This document shows positions 1 through 10,924 of a DNA stretch of 64,000 bases, one piece after another (the first letter of the stretch is position 1; every line of letters starts with the position of its first letter). A model generated the notes under the pieces. That model did no database searches. It was not told where the DNA came from and saw only the letters and a program-made list of their open reading frames with translations. The translations under genes and the position numbers were made by a program. This DNA comes from Cordilura impudica (taxonomy: Eukaryota > Arthropoda > Insecta > Diptera > Scathophagidae), in the NCBI GenBank assembly GCA_963682025.1, contig OY821517.1, forward strand, positions 293,151,670-293,215,669. Direction: 5' to 3'.

Positions 1-513
1 TATATTTTGAAAAGGTATTTCGGTTTTTGAGAGTACATAATTTTTCAAAAAAAATATTAAAGTTCTAATCTTTAACAAGTTTTCAAACGAAACTCGATAG
101 ATAGTTTTCGAATAGGACGATACTTGATCTCGCTTTTTAAGTCCGTAAACATATCGTATAATATTATTATATAAAACTTTAAGTTTTTTCTTACTTATGG
201 AGTCACAATAAGAAAACAATTCACAACCGTAAGTAAGACTAGGAATCAAATAAGCTTTCGCGAGTAGCATTCTTACTTTTAACGGCGTAAAGTACTGCAC
301 AGACCACAACGTTCTTAATTTGACATATATTTGCACAACCAGAGCATTGATATGATTTGACCAAGTTAAGTTATTGTTAAACACTATTCCCAAATTTTTT
401 GCCGTTCCTACAATATCAATTTTCTCGTTGTTTATAATGATGTCATCTTGAATGATTGGATTTAACATTTTTTTGTGAATTACGATACATTTGGATTTTC
501 TTGGATTTAAACA
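1..513 (-). pseudogene. LINE ORF2, C-terminal RT fragment (continuation of the element at 2946-5000)
   Basis: Read on the minus strand, this stretch encodes the post-RT (thumb and C-terminal) part of a non-LTR retrotransposon polymerase. The translation includes LNPRKSKCIVIHKK, GIVFNNNLTWSNHI and LIPSLTYGCELF, the arrangement found after the YADD motif in CR1/L2/jockey-type ORF2 proteins. It runs off the left edge of the window. The residues pick up where the minus-strand ORF2 at 2946-5000 stops at ASANGLC, so the two parts are one ORF2 split by the plus-strand LINE at 514-2945. Family level is recognised; the exact clade is not. Confidence 0.75.
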
Positions 514-2899
514 ACTCCCGAAGGCCGTTACAATGAGCTTTTCGCCGCGCATAACCACTTAGCGCAACTAGTGAATGAACCAACGCACATTCCGTGCATT
601 GAAGGGCAAAGACAGAATACTCTCGACCTTTTTCTAACTTCACACCCTGACAAGTATGAGGTGAAAATACTTGCACCTCTTGGTAATTCGGATCATTGTA
701 CCATTTCCGCTTCTTTTTCGTACTCTGTACTTCATAGTGTTTCAACACCAGCTATGAAACGCTCAGTTTTCATCTATGAAAAGGCTCGTTGGGCCGAGCT
801 CAACGATTTCTTCAAGCATTTCAACTGGAAACTTTGTTTCCTACATAATAATGTTGATGCTGCTGCGATAATGGTGGAAAAAATAATAGTGCTTGGTATG
901 AAATTATTCATTCCATCAAAGCGCATTTCGGCTAAACCTAATCAAAAATCTTGGTTTAACCAGACTTGCAGAGATGCAGTCAGATCCAGAGAGGAAGCAT
1001 TCAGACTTTGGCGTGAAAATAAAAATTCCGTCACTGAACTGCTAGGCAAACAGGCGAGAAATGAATGTGCCAAAGTACTAAGGCGCGAAAAGTTTCTTCA
1101 CGATCAGCGTCTTCGTGCTAAAGTTCTTTCTGCTCCTCGGGGCAGCAAGAGCTTTTGGTCATTTGTTAAAAGAGTAAAGAATAATGCTAGTTCTGCTATC
1201 CCAACTCTTATAATGAATGACCAAATGTTCACTGACCCGGTTGATAAGGCTAACCTTTTAGCTGAACTTTTTGCAAAAAATTCATTTTTGCCGGATAGCG
1301 ATCAACCACTGCCCGAACTCGAAAGAGTATCTTGTACTATGCCTAAAATATTCTTCCGAGCACGTGCAGTTAAAAAGGTTCTTTCGGATCTCAACATTAA
1401 CAAGTCTCCGGGACCGGATGGTATACCAGCACTGGTGCTGAAACAGTGCTCTTCGACGCTAGCCAGTCCATTGGCCAACCTTTTCAGCCTTTCGTATAAT
1501 AATAATAATAATCCCTAAAAAGGGTGCGGCTAATATCCCTGAAAATTACCGTCCAATTGCAATTTGCTCTGCGCTCTCAAAAGTGATGGAGAGCATGATC
1601 AATTTCCACCTTGTGAACTACCTAGAGGTCAACTCACTTCTTAATGATCGACAGTATGGTTTCCGTAGAAATCGTTCCACGGGAGACCTGTTAGCTCTAC
1701 TTTCTGAGCGCTGGAGTCGATCCATTCGCAATTTTGGCGAAAGTAAAGTGGTTGCTCTGGATATTTCCAAGGCACTCGACCGTGTATGGCACGGTGCATT
1801 GATATCAAAGCTTATTGCATTTGGGGTCGGTAATGATTTCTCTCGATTTATATCGAGTTTTCTCAGAGACCGAACAATACGTGTGTTATTGATGGGGTCT
1901 CATCTAATGAGTTTCAGCTTAATTCAGGTTCTGTTCTTTCTCCATCTCTTTTCCTTATCTTTCTGAACGACCTTCTTGGCCAAACTTTTAACTCTATATA
2001 CTCTTTCGCGGATGACAGCAGCATTTGTCATTCATTTTCCTTTAATTGTAGGCCAAGCCTCTTGGAGGTTGGGGGCAAAAGGCGGACAATGAATGACACA
2101 CTCAATCAAGACCTCTTAACAATCTCCGAGTGGGGTAAAGCGAATAGGGTTGATTTTAATGCGCTGAAGACCCAATGTTGTATGTTGACCCATAGGGCCA
2201 TGGAATCAACTATGTCATCTGTATATATGGGTGGTATAGGTATTGAGAAATCGGATGCTCTTGATGTTCTGGGCATGAGAATTCAATGTGATGTTCGTTG
2301 GAATGAACATGTTTTTCAAGTGTCGAAAGAAGCATTCAAGTGTCTTGGTTTTCTAAAACGGTGTAGAAATTACTTCACTCCTTCTGATCTCCTTAAAATC
2401 TATACCACTTACATCCGATCGAAAATAGAATACAACTCCCATATATGGGCAGGGGCTTCGAAGTCTATTTTGGAGCTACTGGACCGTGTGCAAAGGAGGG
2501 CGTTGGCGCTCATCAATGATAGTAGGGTATCCAATTCTATTGATTCATTGGAACACCGTCGGAATGTGGTTTGTGTAGCACTGTTCTATAGATATTACCA
2601 TGGGAAATGTTCTTCTGAGATTAGCGAACGTATTCCAAGTGCTCGAGTTTCGGTTCGCTCTACCCGATTTTCTAGTAGATCAGATTGTAGTCTATTGTCC
2701 AGTTGACCGCACAACGCATTACAGAGAGAATTCGTTTATCAGTCGAACTAGCCGTATGTGGAATAAACTCCCCGCAGAGGTCTTTCCTGACAGTTATAAT
2801 CTAATAAAATTTAAGTCAAATATCCATAAACACTACTCCCTCTCTCCTCCTTCCCATAACCTATTTTCCTTAAATCAACACAATGCACTGCATTTGTAG
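514..2899 (+). pseudogene. LINE ORF2 remnant (endonuclease end, RT)
   Basis: The remnant starts with the last part of an apurinic-type endonuclease domain (NSDHCTISASF contains the SDH catalytic motif). It continues through the linker and RT fingers (INKSPGPDGIPALVLKQ, then ENYRPIAICSALSKVMES and YGFRRNRSTGDL). The palm motif is ALDISKALDRVW, with L where F is usual, followed by a FADDSS active-site motif near 2009 and a thumb region (LDVLGMRIQCDVRWNEHV). The reading frame changes at the AAT repeat near 1500, near 1960 and again near 2650, so it cannot make one protein. CR1/jockey superfamily is my best placement. Confidence 0.8.
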
Positions 2900-2945
2900 G
2901 GGCATCCCCTGAGTGTTGGTTAACAAAAAAAAAAAAAAAAAAAAA
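514..2945 (+). mobile_element. 5'-truncated LINE inserted into another LINE
   Basis: A plus-strand non-LTR element that begins inside its endonuclease domain and ends in a pure A tract of about 20 bases at 2924-2945. Both flanks carry minus-strand LINE ORF2 sequence that becomes contiguous when this segment is taken out. A short shared AAACA-like motif at the junctions may be the target duplication. 5' truncation plus a poly(A) tail is the hallmark of target-primed reverse transcription. A short AAT microsatellite at 1497-1512 interrupts its RT region. Confidence 0.8.
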
Positions 2946-5000
2946 CACAGGCCGTTTGCTGATGCCCAACAAGATATGTTGTTTAAATCATGATTGAGTT
3001 TATTAACGTGTTCTCTGATAGATTGAACTGGACTACTTAAATACAATTGTACATCGTCTGCATACATGTGTATCTTGCAGTGAGATAAATGTTGTGGCAA
3101 ATCATTAGCATAAATAGAAAAAAGTAGTGGCCCCAGAACAGATCCCTGAGGTACGCCTCTTGTTAGTGTAAGGGGATTGGACTCAATGCCTTTTAAACAT
3201 ACCGACTGAATGCGGTCAGTGAGGTAAGATTATACAAGTTGTGATGATGTTGATGAAAATTTAAAATGTGACCTTAGCTTAGTACATAATATTTGATGGT
3301 TAACTGTGTCAAAAGCCTTGGAGTGATCGAGTAGCACCAAGAAGTTAATCTTAGCATCATCTAGTTCACGCCTTATACTCTCCGATACGTCAATTAAAGC
3401 AGTTACACAGCTGTGATTAGGTTGGAAACCTGACTGTCGGTCAGACATTAGGTGATTTTCATAAACGTGAACACTTATCTGGTGGTGTAAAATTTTTTCT
3501 AAAGCTTTTGAAAGAAAACTTAAGATATATATTGGCCGGTACTCACTGTTTGATTTAGGGACTGGAATTAACTTCGCATGCTTCCATTTCGAAGGAAAAC
3601 AGCTAGTTGTGATGATGGTATTAAATAAATGAGTAATATACGGCAATATAGATGGCAGAATTATTCTGATGAACTTAGGATCAAGATTATCATATCCTAT
3701 TACATTGGACTTTCTTTGAGAACAACTAGAGAAAACATCAAATTGATTGACACATGAAAATTCAAATATGTCCTGGTTAAGCGTATCATTGTCATTATAA
3801 AGAGAATTTTCGCTTTGTGCCATATTATCCGTCGCTACAAGAAGCGAAGTATTAGTAAATATGTTGTTGAGTTCATCAACATTAATGGAGCAGTTCATGC
3901 TTTCATCCATATTTCCAATACCAATATCCCTAATAGTTTTCCAGGTGTGTTTGGATTCAAGGGCTGTACCGAATCGCTTGAAGTAATACTCAGTTTTGGC
4001 CACTCTAATTCGATTATTAGCATCCCTCCGGGCAGAACGAAATTCTGCTTTTAGTTCTGGTGTTTTAAAACGCTTCCATCTAGAGTATGCTAAATCCCTT
4101 CGTTGTATTGAATTTAGAATAGAAAAATTGAACCACGGTTTCTTTTTTGCCGAAATTGCTTTTGTCCTCAAAGGGACTGCTTCATCATACAGCTTCAGAA
4201 TATTATACTCTAGGAACGATAGTTGGTCATCAACAGAAATCAAGTCGTAGATTCTATTCCAATTAACTCGAAGATAGTTCTCATTAAGAAGGATATAATT
4301 TATGTTTTTAAAATCGCGATAAGAATAAGTTTGATCTCTTTGATCGAGTAAGAAGTCATATGATGCAAAAACCAGATCATGTTTGGAGAAGCATGATCCA
4401 GAAATTTGATCATAAAGTAATATTTTAGATGTATCAACCACGAACAAAAGGTCCAGTAGCGTGCTATTATATTTCGTGAAGTGAGTAGGTAATGTAGTGT
4501 TAGTCGGTGTAAGGCCTATCGATTCCATATGGTCCCTGAATGAGGATTCAGTTAGAAGATTAGAATTAAAGTCTCGTCGTCGTCGTTGTATGGCATGATT
4601 AAAGTTTCAATTTTTATGATGAAACTAGTATAATCAATAGTGTTGTTTGGCCTATATACACAACCAACCAACATCTTTCTTCCTAAAGATGAAATTTCAA
4701 GAAAAATGTACTCGATTTTGTCCGTTGCTGCATTTTTAGAGCAATAATTACATGTTATATTACTTCTTACATATATTGCAACACCACCTCCATCTCCAGT
4801 CAATCTATCGAATCTAAATATTTTATAACCCTGTAAACTTATAAGCCCATCCGGGGTTGACTTATCTCCGAGACGCATACAATATCAACATTCGAGTTCT
4901 CAAAGGTCCATCTGAATTCATCAATTTTAGGCTTTAAGCTCTGAGCATTTAAGTGACAAATTTGAACACCTTTTTTCTGTTTGGCAAGTATTTTCACCAT
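2946..5000 (-). pseudogene. LINE ORF2: AP endonuclease plus reverse transcriptase, inactivated
   Basis: The start is the ATG at 5000-4998, followed by QICHLNAQSLKPKIDEF, the usual N-terminus of an AP-type endonuclease. GGGVAIYVRS and VGCVYRPNN follow. A frame change near 4870 and another near 4540 break the endonuclease. From 4528 down to 3230 the frame is open and encodes the linker and RT (SEYRPIYILSFLSKALEKIL, LLDHSKAFDTVNHQIL). One in-frame TAA near 3229 precedes the GVPQGSVLGP and YADD parts. The catalytic YADD is kept near 3060. The protein is then cut by the nested LINE. It is non-functional as it stands. Confidence 0.85.
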
Positions 5001-5194
5001 GTTACGTCATTGGAATTCGCTCTTAAATTGTTTCGATTATTCACTCAAATAAAATATAAAATTAGTTGTTGATAGAATAACTAAAAAATATATAAATTAA
5101 TTTAAATTTGAGAAAAATAAAATTATAAAAATTAATAAAAATGTAAGAAGGAATTACAATAAAAGTTAAAAAATTGGCATACAGAGGTAACAGG

Positions 5195-5530
5195 TTATGT
5201 AGAAACATTATTAGGTAAGACTTCGTTATTTTCATAGTATAGATTATCATTAGCACGAAAAAAATTATTCAGGGCATCAAAGTTTTCAATACAAAATGGT
5301 TTATCAGTACTCAAACGCTTGACATATACAAGTCCCCGAAATTAGTAAGCAGATTGCAGTAGTTTTTGTTTCTTCAGGGTAGATGCTTCTCTAAGAATTT
5401 TGTAGTAACCGTTAGTTAGATTTTCATGTATGAAAAAGTAAGGAATTTTATCATCTGGTTGGAACCCAAGCAACGTTAACAATAAATTTTTGTGTTTCTT
5501 TTTATATTCATTTAATGCTTTTAGAACAAA
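5195..5530 (-). pseudogene. LINE ORF1 remnant with FP25K-like C-terminal domain
   Basis: Minus-strand translation gives a piece reading PYFFIHENLTNGYYKILREA, then LVYVKRLSTD and a terminal region ending at a TAA at 5197-5195. An F-x-xENLT-x-x-x-x-x-L-x-x-A pattern followed by a short VYVK strand is what I know from the ORF1 proteins of several insect CR1/L2-group LINEs, which share a domain with baculovirus FP25K-type proteins. One in-frame stop interrupts it. It sits about 195 bases upstream of ORF2, as expected for ORF1. Its 5' part is missing. The domain name is from memory of the pattern. Confidence 0.5.
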
Positions 5531-5535
5531 ATGGG

Positions 5536-6080
5536 GACTAGGTCAAAAAATGTACCGATCCTGAGCATATTTGGTAAAGTCATTTATTTTTGCAACAAAA
5601 TATACAAAGCAAATATGAGAAAAATCTGCTTTCTATGAGAGCTATGACCAAGAATGGCGCCAGAGCATTTATTTTTGGACTACTGATTAATAGGTGTAAT
5701 AAACAAATACAAACCAAATCTGACCGATATCTATATGACAATTTGAATCTTAGGGCAATTTAGGTCGATCACATAGAGGTTATATGTATGGGGATTACGT
5801 GTGAACCTGCACTGATTTTAATAAATATAAATGGCATTCTTCTTATATCTGATAGGAGCTTATATTTATATAGAATTTCATTAAAATATATTCATATTTG
5901 ATTACAAGGTTTACATGGACACACAAACTGGCAGATGAACAGACACACGTACGGACGGATGGACATCGCTAAATTGACTCAGTGTAATAAAAGTTCGATC
6001 TAGACCAAATATTTTTGGTAGTTGCAAACATCAGAACAAAGTCATTTCACCATTACCACATACGTGGTATGGGGTATAAT
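5536..6080 (+). repeat. Dispersed repeat family 1, copy A (5'-truncated)
   Basis: Begins at GGGGACTAGGTC and matches the middle and end of the copy at 19377-20170. Shared pieces are the GATCCTGA..ATATTTGGTAAAGT stretch, the TTACAAGGTTTACATGGACACACA stretch, an ACGGACGGATGGACAT tract, and an end rich in CACATA..GTGGTAT..GGTATAA. About 545 bp are kept. The family is non-coding; I do not know its formal name. Confidence 0.75.
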
Positions 6081-6114
6081 TAAATAGCTATTTATAGATT
6101 TTAATAAAAAGTAA

Positions 6115-6390
6115 TCAGATCTATAATATTAATAGGTAAGGTGGTTTCTTGTGACCAATGATTTGTTCCACAGTTTTCTCCCGATTTTGACCAAACGTAT
6201 CTTGTTTGAGAGGTATTTCTTTTTAGCTGTCCATCAGATGTACAGATTTTTAAATTTTTAAATTTTTTTGGAGTAAAATGCATTTAAAATTGCTATTAAT
6301 ACATACATAAAATTATACAATGCTATGTGTGTGTTTATTAAATTTACTAATGTGTTTGTGAGTTTCTTTTCTTCATTCACAATAATAATT
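6115..6390 (+). repeat. Dispersed repeat family 2, copy a
   Basis: Starts near TATAATATTAATAGG and contains GTTTTCTCCCGATTTTGACC, the AAATTTTTAAATTTTTT tract and ATACAATGCTATGTGTGTGT. The same order occurs at 22715-23045 and 24130-24490, and inverted at 37830-37582 plus 31847-31715. The unit is about 340 bp with no coding capacity. Short ORFs across it are shadows. Confidence 0.75.
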
Positions 6391-6779
6391 CGAAATTTAA
6401 ACTTATACAGAAATGTACGTATTAAAAATGTTTCATTTGAATACTTTTCCAATTTTCCTAATTTAAAAACTTATGTTGTATATTTAATGTGACTTCATGA
6501 ATTCAATATATTTGTTTTGCAGAAAACCTCACAGATTATAATAATTAAGAATTTTAGATATATTTCTTATTATATATATATATATATATATGTCCTTTAT
6601 TTATTTAAATATCAATAGAAATACATTTCTGAAAACTACAAATACTTAAATAAAGTTCAGAGTGAACATAGGGCGTCAACGAATTCTCTCCATCTGATTC
6701 TATCTCTGGCAATTGTTTTTGTTTGGTTCCAGAATTTCTGTTTGGCCAGTGGATGTGAAAAATTTGTCTCAGACATTTG

Positions 6780-7885
6780 TTAATAAATGTTTGAATTTTT
6801 TTTAATGGTATCTTGCGTTAAGCTCCATGTAGTGCAGCCATAAAGCAACACAGACTTTACACTACAGTTAAAAATACGTACTTTTGTTTTGCGAGAAATA
6901 TTATTTCTTCTCCAAATTTTGGTTAAGGAAAAGAATGCCACTCGTGCTTTATTTATGCGTTCGGCTACGTCAGCATTTGACCCACCGTCCTTAGTTATCT
7001 TGCTACCAAGGTAGCAGAAAGCATCTACATCTTCAATGGTCTGACCGTTAATAACTAACGGTGTGGCGATATCTGTGCCTATATTAATACTTAAACCAAC
7101 TTTTTTAGCGTTTTCGGATAGTCTGGAAAGTTTTGCTTCGATATCCGAAAAACGATGTGCCATTAAACATATATAATCGGCATAGTCTATGTCATATAGA
7201 AATTCGGATAAAGTCCATCTGATACCGAAAGGTGCATCTCTGTTGGTTTCCATTACGCAATCAAGAAGTAGCAAAAACAACGTTGGAGAGAGGATGCATC
7301 CTTGTCGCACACCAGTGGTGGGAACGAATGGCCGACTCTCATTTCCATTAAAACGTATCCTACATTGTGCATCCCGATATAGTTCACGTATCATGTTAAC
7401 TATTTTTTCACGAATTCCTTTGTAGGTTAGCGCCGACCACATGGAGTTTCGGGATATAGTATCAAATGCCCGTTCAAAGTCGACAAAAAGTAAATAAAGA
7501 GGAGTATTATATTCAGCAGATTGTTCGATAATTATGCGCAAAGTATTGATGTGATCAGCACAGGATCGACCTTGTCTAAATCCTGCCTGCTCAGTACGCA
7601 AAATCGGATCCACAACAGGAGGAATTCTTTGCAGTATAAGGGTGGCCATAACCTTGCCTATGGCGTTAAGAACAGTTATGCCACGCCAATTTTTACATTG
7701 GGTCAAATCTCCTTTCTTGGGTAGTGTGACCACTGTTCCTTCCTTCCATTCATCTGGTATGTGGTTAGATGTACAGGCTTCATGGATAATAGGGGTAAGA
7801 AACTGAGCTAAAGTGCCAGCGCCATATTTCAAAAGTTCAGCAGGAATGTTGTATGGACCTGATGCTTTATTGTTTTTAATTCTAT
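6780..7885 (-). pseudogene. RTE-type reverse transcriptase with altered active site
   Basis: RTE-clade RT of about 365 residues. It carries NNKASGPYNIPAELLKYG, TVVTLPKKGDLTQCKNWRGI, TEQAGFRQGRSCADHI, LFVDFERAFDTISR, TGVRQGCILSPTLF and the thumb motif FCYLGSKIT, all typical of RTE. The active site reads DYADYICLM near 7168-7192: the second catalytic Asp of the usual YADD is Tyr, which should abolish polymerisation. Downstream YGCTTWSLT marks the usual C-terminus. The frame is otherwise open. It joins the endonuclease ORF with a frame change at 7885. Confidence 0.85.
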
Positions 7886-8785
7886 TTAACGCATCTTCAA
7901 TTTCTGAGCAATTTCTGATCTAGCAGTTTCTTTACAAACTGACGATACGTCTGCCCATGTGTTTTGATGTTGGTTCATAAGCAAAGCAGTCCTTAAGTTG
8001 TTGTTGTATAACTGTGCAATATTACGGTCAAGGAGCCGTGCTGTGTTGTATTTATCGGGCCTATCCCGTCGGGTCTTTACATCCATTAAGGATCCCAAAA
8101 ATAGCTTACTCATCAGGACATGATCGATTTGGTTACGTGTACGGCCAGCAGGACAAACCCACGTATACTTGTGTATGTCCTTATGTGGGAACTTTGTACC
8201 ACCGATATATAATCGGTTTCGAGCACAAAAGTCAATCAGTCTGTCTCCATTGTTGTTTCTCACCATACCAAGACCATGTATACCCATGACTGACTGTAAG
8301 TTATTATTGTTGTTGCCTACTTTCGCATTAAAGTCTTCGATAAATACCTTTATATCGCCAGAAGGTATCTTGCTGACAACAGCATCTAGTTGATAATATA
8401 AAACATCCTTAACACTATCCTCGTCGGGTTCCGTTGGGGCGTAGCATTGAGTGATCGAAATCTTGCGAAACTTTGAGTTTATTCTCGCAATGTTAATGCG
8501 ATCGGAGATAGCATTATGTTCCAACAAAGCGCGACTAGCTTTCGGCGAAAGTAGTATTCCAACTCCATTCTTTCTATGCGTATCATTACCCGAGTATATG
8601 AAATGAAAGCCATTTGGTAAGTAAGTGGAACCATTGCTAAGCCATCGTACCTCGCTAAGTCCTAAGACATCCAAACTATGTGCAGCCATTTCCCTACGAA
8701 CTTGCTCGATTCGAGATGTTTCCGAAAGAGTTCTAACGTTCCAAGTACCAATCATAAACCGTTGTTTAAAGCCATAAGTCGTCAA
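7886..8785 (-). pseudogene. RTE-type AP endonuclease domain
   Basis: About 299 residues of the apurinic-type endonuclease that nicks target DNA for RTE LINEs. It opens with FMIGTWNVRTL, then LGLSEVRW (catalytic Glu), NGVGILLSP, ITQCYAPTE, and RNQIDHVLMS with the DH pair. The usual GDFNAKVG reads EDFNAKVG, and an Asn run follows it. After the DRPDK region only about 60 residues remain before the frame is lost, so the EN-RT linker is deleted. Predicted genes related to craniofacial development protein 2 often come from this domain; this copy is a retroelement. Confidence 0.8.
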
Positions 8786-8830
8786 CGAGGGGGGATCGTT
8801 ATTTAAATTTATTGACGTTTCTGAATCTTA

Positions 8831-9530
8831 TTAAATACGTATAATTATTGTCTTTATAGAATTACCACAAAAATAACAAGGGTTTAGAAAAGTTAATAAA
8901 AAATGATTTCCGGTAGAATTGAAAAAATAATTCCCTAGTGATGACAACCATTGCTTTAAGCTAACATACACATATATTGTTTTGGTATCCGCAAATATTC
9001 ATCTCAGCATTTAAGGATAAACTATTATTTTTAAACTCTTTCTTTTAACCCATACTCTCTGTCTGAAACATGGTCCATATACTTGCTGTGAAAAAAAGAT
9101 CAACTTTGACTTAGTCACGCACAGTCTCGCATGGTCACGCACAGTCACGGAGAGATTTAAAACGGATTTCCCCCCATCCAATCAATCTGAAGTTTGGTCG
9201 ATATACTTGCTGTAAAGAAAGATTAAGTTCGGCATAGTCACGCACAGTCACAGTCAAAACCTCACTTCCCATTATCCATTCGATTTAAAACTTTGTCCAT
9301 AGACTTATTGTGGCCAAAGATTAATTTTAAGATAGTCACGCACAGTCGCGCACAGTCACGGAGAGATTCAAAACTCATATGCATAAGGAAAGAAAGAGTT
9401 TTAATAAAAACTATTGTTTTATGGGTTAGATTATTTTACACAACTCTTAATTCGATTAAATATAGACCGACTTTAACTTCTTTTTTGTTACACGCTCCAC
9501 ACCACTGTGCAGAGGGTATAATAGTATAAC
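8831..9530 (+). repeat. Gene-free stretch with diverged tandem repeat (AGTCACGCACAGTCACG)
   Basis: From about 9050 to 9380 three diverged units of roughly 110 bp each carry a CTGAAxxTTGGTC/TGTCCATA start, ACTTGCTGT, AAGATTAA, then TAGTCACGCACAGTC and GTCACGGAGAGAT. A fourth related unit lies at 11830-11935. Near 9490-9525 a CACCACTGTGCAGAGGGTATAATAG motif resembles the ends of fly dispersed repeats. I find no coding region here. Confidence 0.6.
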
Positions 9531-10033
9531 CTTAAAGTATATATGTTCTTCATCCTGAAACCAACTTGAATTGACATACTGATGATCGTCTGTCCGTACT
9601 TCCATCTGTTGAAATCACGTTAATTCACATAATAAACAATTAAATTGGCTAAATTGCCGAAGTCGTAATTTGACAGCAGTCGTATATTTCTATTTATAAA
9701 AAAGACAGTTAATTTTTGTAAAAGAATAATTATTTATTTAATTATTTGATAAATTATGTGTCCAATGTATAAAACAAACTACTCCAAAAAAACTGCATCT
9801 AGTGGCTCAAAATTTCTAAAATGCCGAAAAATTTTAACTTTTTCTATTTGTTTTAACCATTTTATAACATAATTCATAATTCTTCAGTGCATTATAATAC
9901 TGGAATAATGCTTTTTTTAGCATTTTCTGGCAGTAACTTACATCGAAAATACGAAATTTTAGTACTTCATATATGTTAAATTTTTTTCCATAGTTGGCGT
10001 TGTTGCAAGTGAATATAAAACTTAAACTACCCT
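9531..10033. other. A/T-rich non-coding sequence
   Basis: No credible ORF, RNA gene or clear repeat was found. The 69-codon ORF on the minus strand at 9834-10043 has no recognisable motif and sits in A/T-rich sequence. Confidence 0.5.
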
Positions 10034-10034
10034 T

Positions 10035-10462
10035 AAGGCCCATTTACATAATACCACTCAGTCGTATGATTTTTCGAAATAAAAATCCGATGAAATTCAT
10101 CGGACTGTCATAAGGTCGTACCGACAATATTTCTGCATACTTAGGCCATTTACACCATTACACTCAAGTCTTATGAAAACAACTGTTTAGAATAACAAAC
10201 AAATTTATTTTGAAATCCATATTTTATTTCCACTTTCTTTGTTTTTGTTTACCTTTATTTTTTTGATATTACCAAAAAAATAACTCTGGTCCGATGAAAA
10301 TGGCAAGTTTTTAGATATGTTTCTAGAACCATCGGATTTCGAAAATAAAATCCTACAGACTATCAATTTCATAACATAAGCTTTTTACATGATACGACTT
10401 CCTCATAATACTCGAATTTTTGACAGGTCGTATTACAAAGTGTGATAGTATAAATTAGCCTT
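10035..10462. mobile_element. Candidate MITE with imperfect inverted ends
   Basis: The left end AGGCCCATTTACATAATACC and the right end, read inverted (AGGCTAATTTATACTATC), agree at most positions. Both are flanked by TTA, which would fit a 3-bp duplication. The interior has paired CGTATGATTTTT and ATCCGATGAAA-type motifs in opposite orientations and no ORF. Ends and family are tentative. Confidence 0.4.
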
Positions 10463-10666
10463 TAGCAGTCAATAACAATGTCATATGTATATGTTGCCGC
10501 ATACTGTTATTAGTTTGACAAGAAAATAACACATTGTTTTGAGTGAATAACAATTGAGCAGCAAAAAAATTAATAGTTCAATATGGAAATGCCTAAAATT
10601 GGAATGAATGAGCGAAATAATTTGTTAACTCCGGAATGTATCTGTCAATCGAAAAAAACCAAGAGC

Positions 10667-10924
10667 GGGTGAGTTCCAAAACGTCAAAACACATTGCTGC
10701 GTTTTTACTACTGTTTCAGAACAAAGCAAACAAGTGTGTTGTTTACTTTGTAATAAAAATACTGTATCAGCAAAATTAGTGATGCAAAGTTTGCTTTTTG
10801 TTACGCATCGATAATTTTTATTATACATTTAGAGATGTGTGACATTGTTAACGTTTACACGGTTGCGTTTAGGAGTGCATGACTTGGTTTAGTTGCACTG
10901 CAAACGACGTTTTGGAACTCACCC
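10667..10924. mobile_element. MITE with perfect 19-bp terminal inverted repeats
   Basis: GGGTGAGTTCCAAAACGTC at 10667-10685 is repeated exactly in inverse at 10906-10924, enclosing 220 bases without coding capacity. This is the form of a miniature inverted-repeat element. I could not find a convincing target-site duplication at the flanks (AAGAGC and GGCATA), so the superfamily is unassigned. Confidence 0.7.

Larger units (their letters stand above)
2946..5535 (-). mobile_element. Decayed LINE, split host of the nested LINE
   Basis: A minus-strand non-LTR element with an ORF1 remnant (5195-5530) and ORF2 (2946-5000, continuing at 1-513). It is cut on the right by a dispersed repeat copy starting near 5536 and internally by the plus-strand LINE at 514-2945. 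It must predate both. The RT sequence (LLDHSKAFDTVNHQIL, MYADDVQLYLS) and the ORF1 type suggest the CR1/L2 group rather than jockey; this is an inference from motifs. Confidence 0.75.
6570..8830 (-). mobile_element. RTE-clade LINE, defective
   Basis: A minus-strand element with an endonuclease ORF (7886-8785) and RT ORF (6780-7885). It ends at its 3' side in a TA microsatellite (6570-6591), as RTE elements usually end in short tandem repeats rather than poly(A). The spacer between endonuclease and RT is missing. I see no clear target-site duplication. The 5' end near 8830 is approximate. Confidence 0.75.

Noticed and set aside
443..748. 101-codon minus-strand ORF
   Set aside because: It runs antisense across the junction and start of the plus-strand LINE, with no domain.
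3815..4250. Plus-strand ORFs of 79 and 84 codons
   Set aside because: Antisense shadows of the minus-strand LINE RT.
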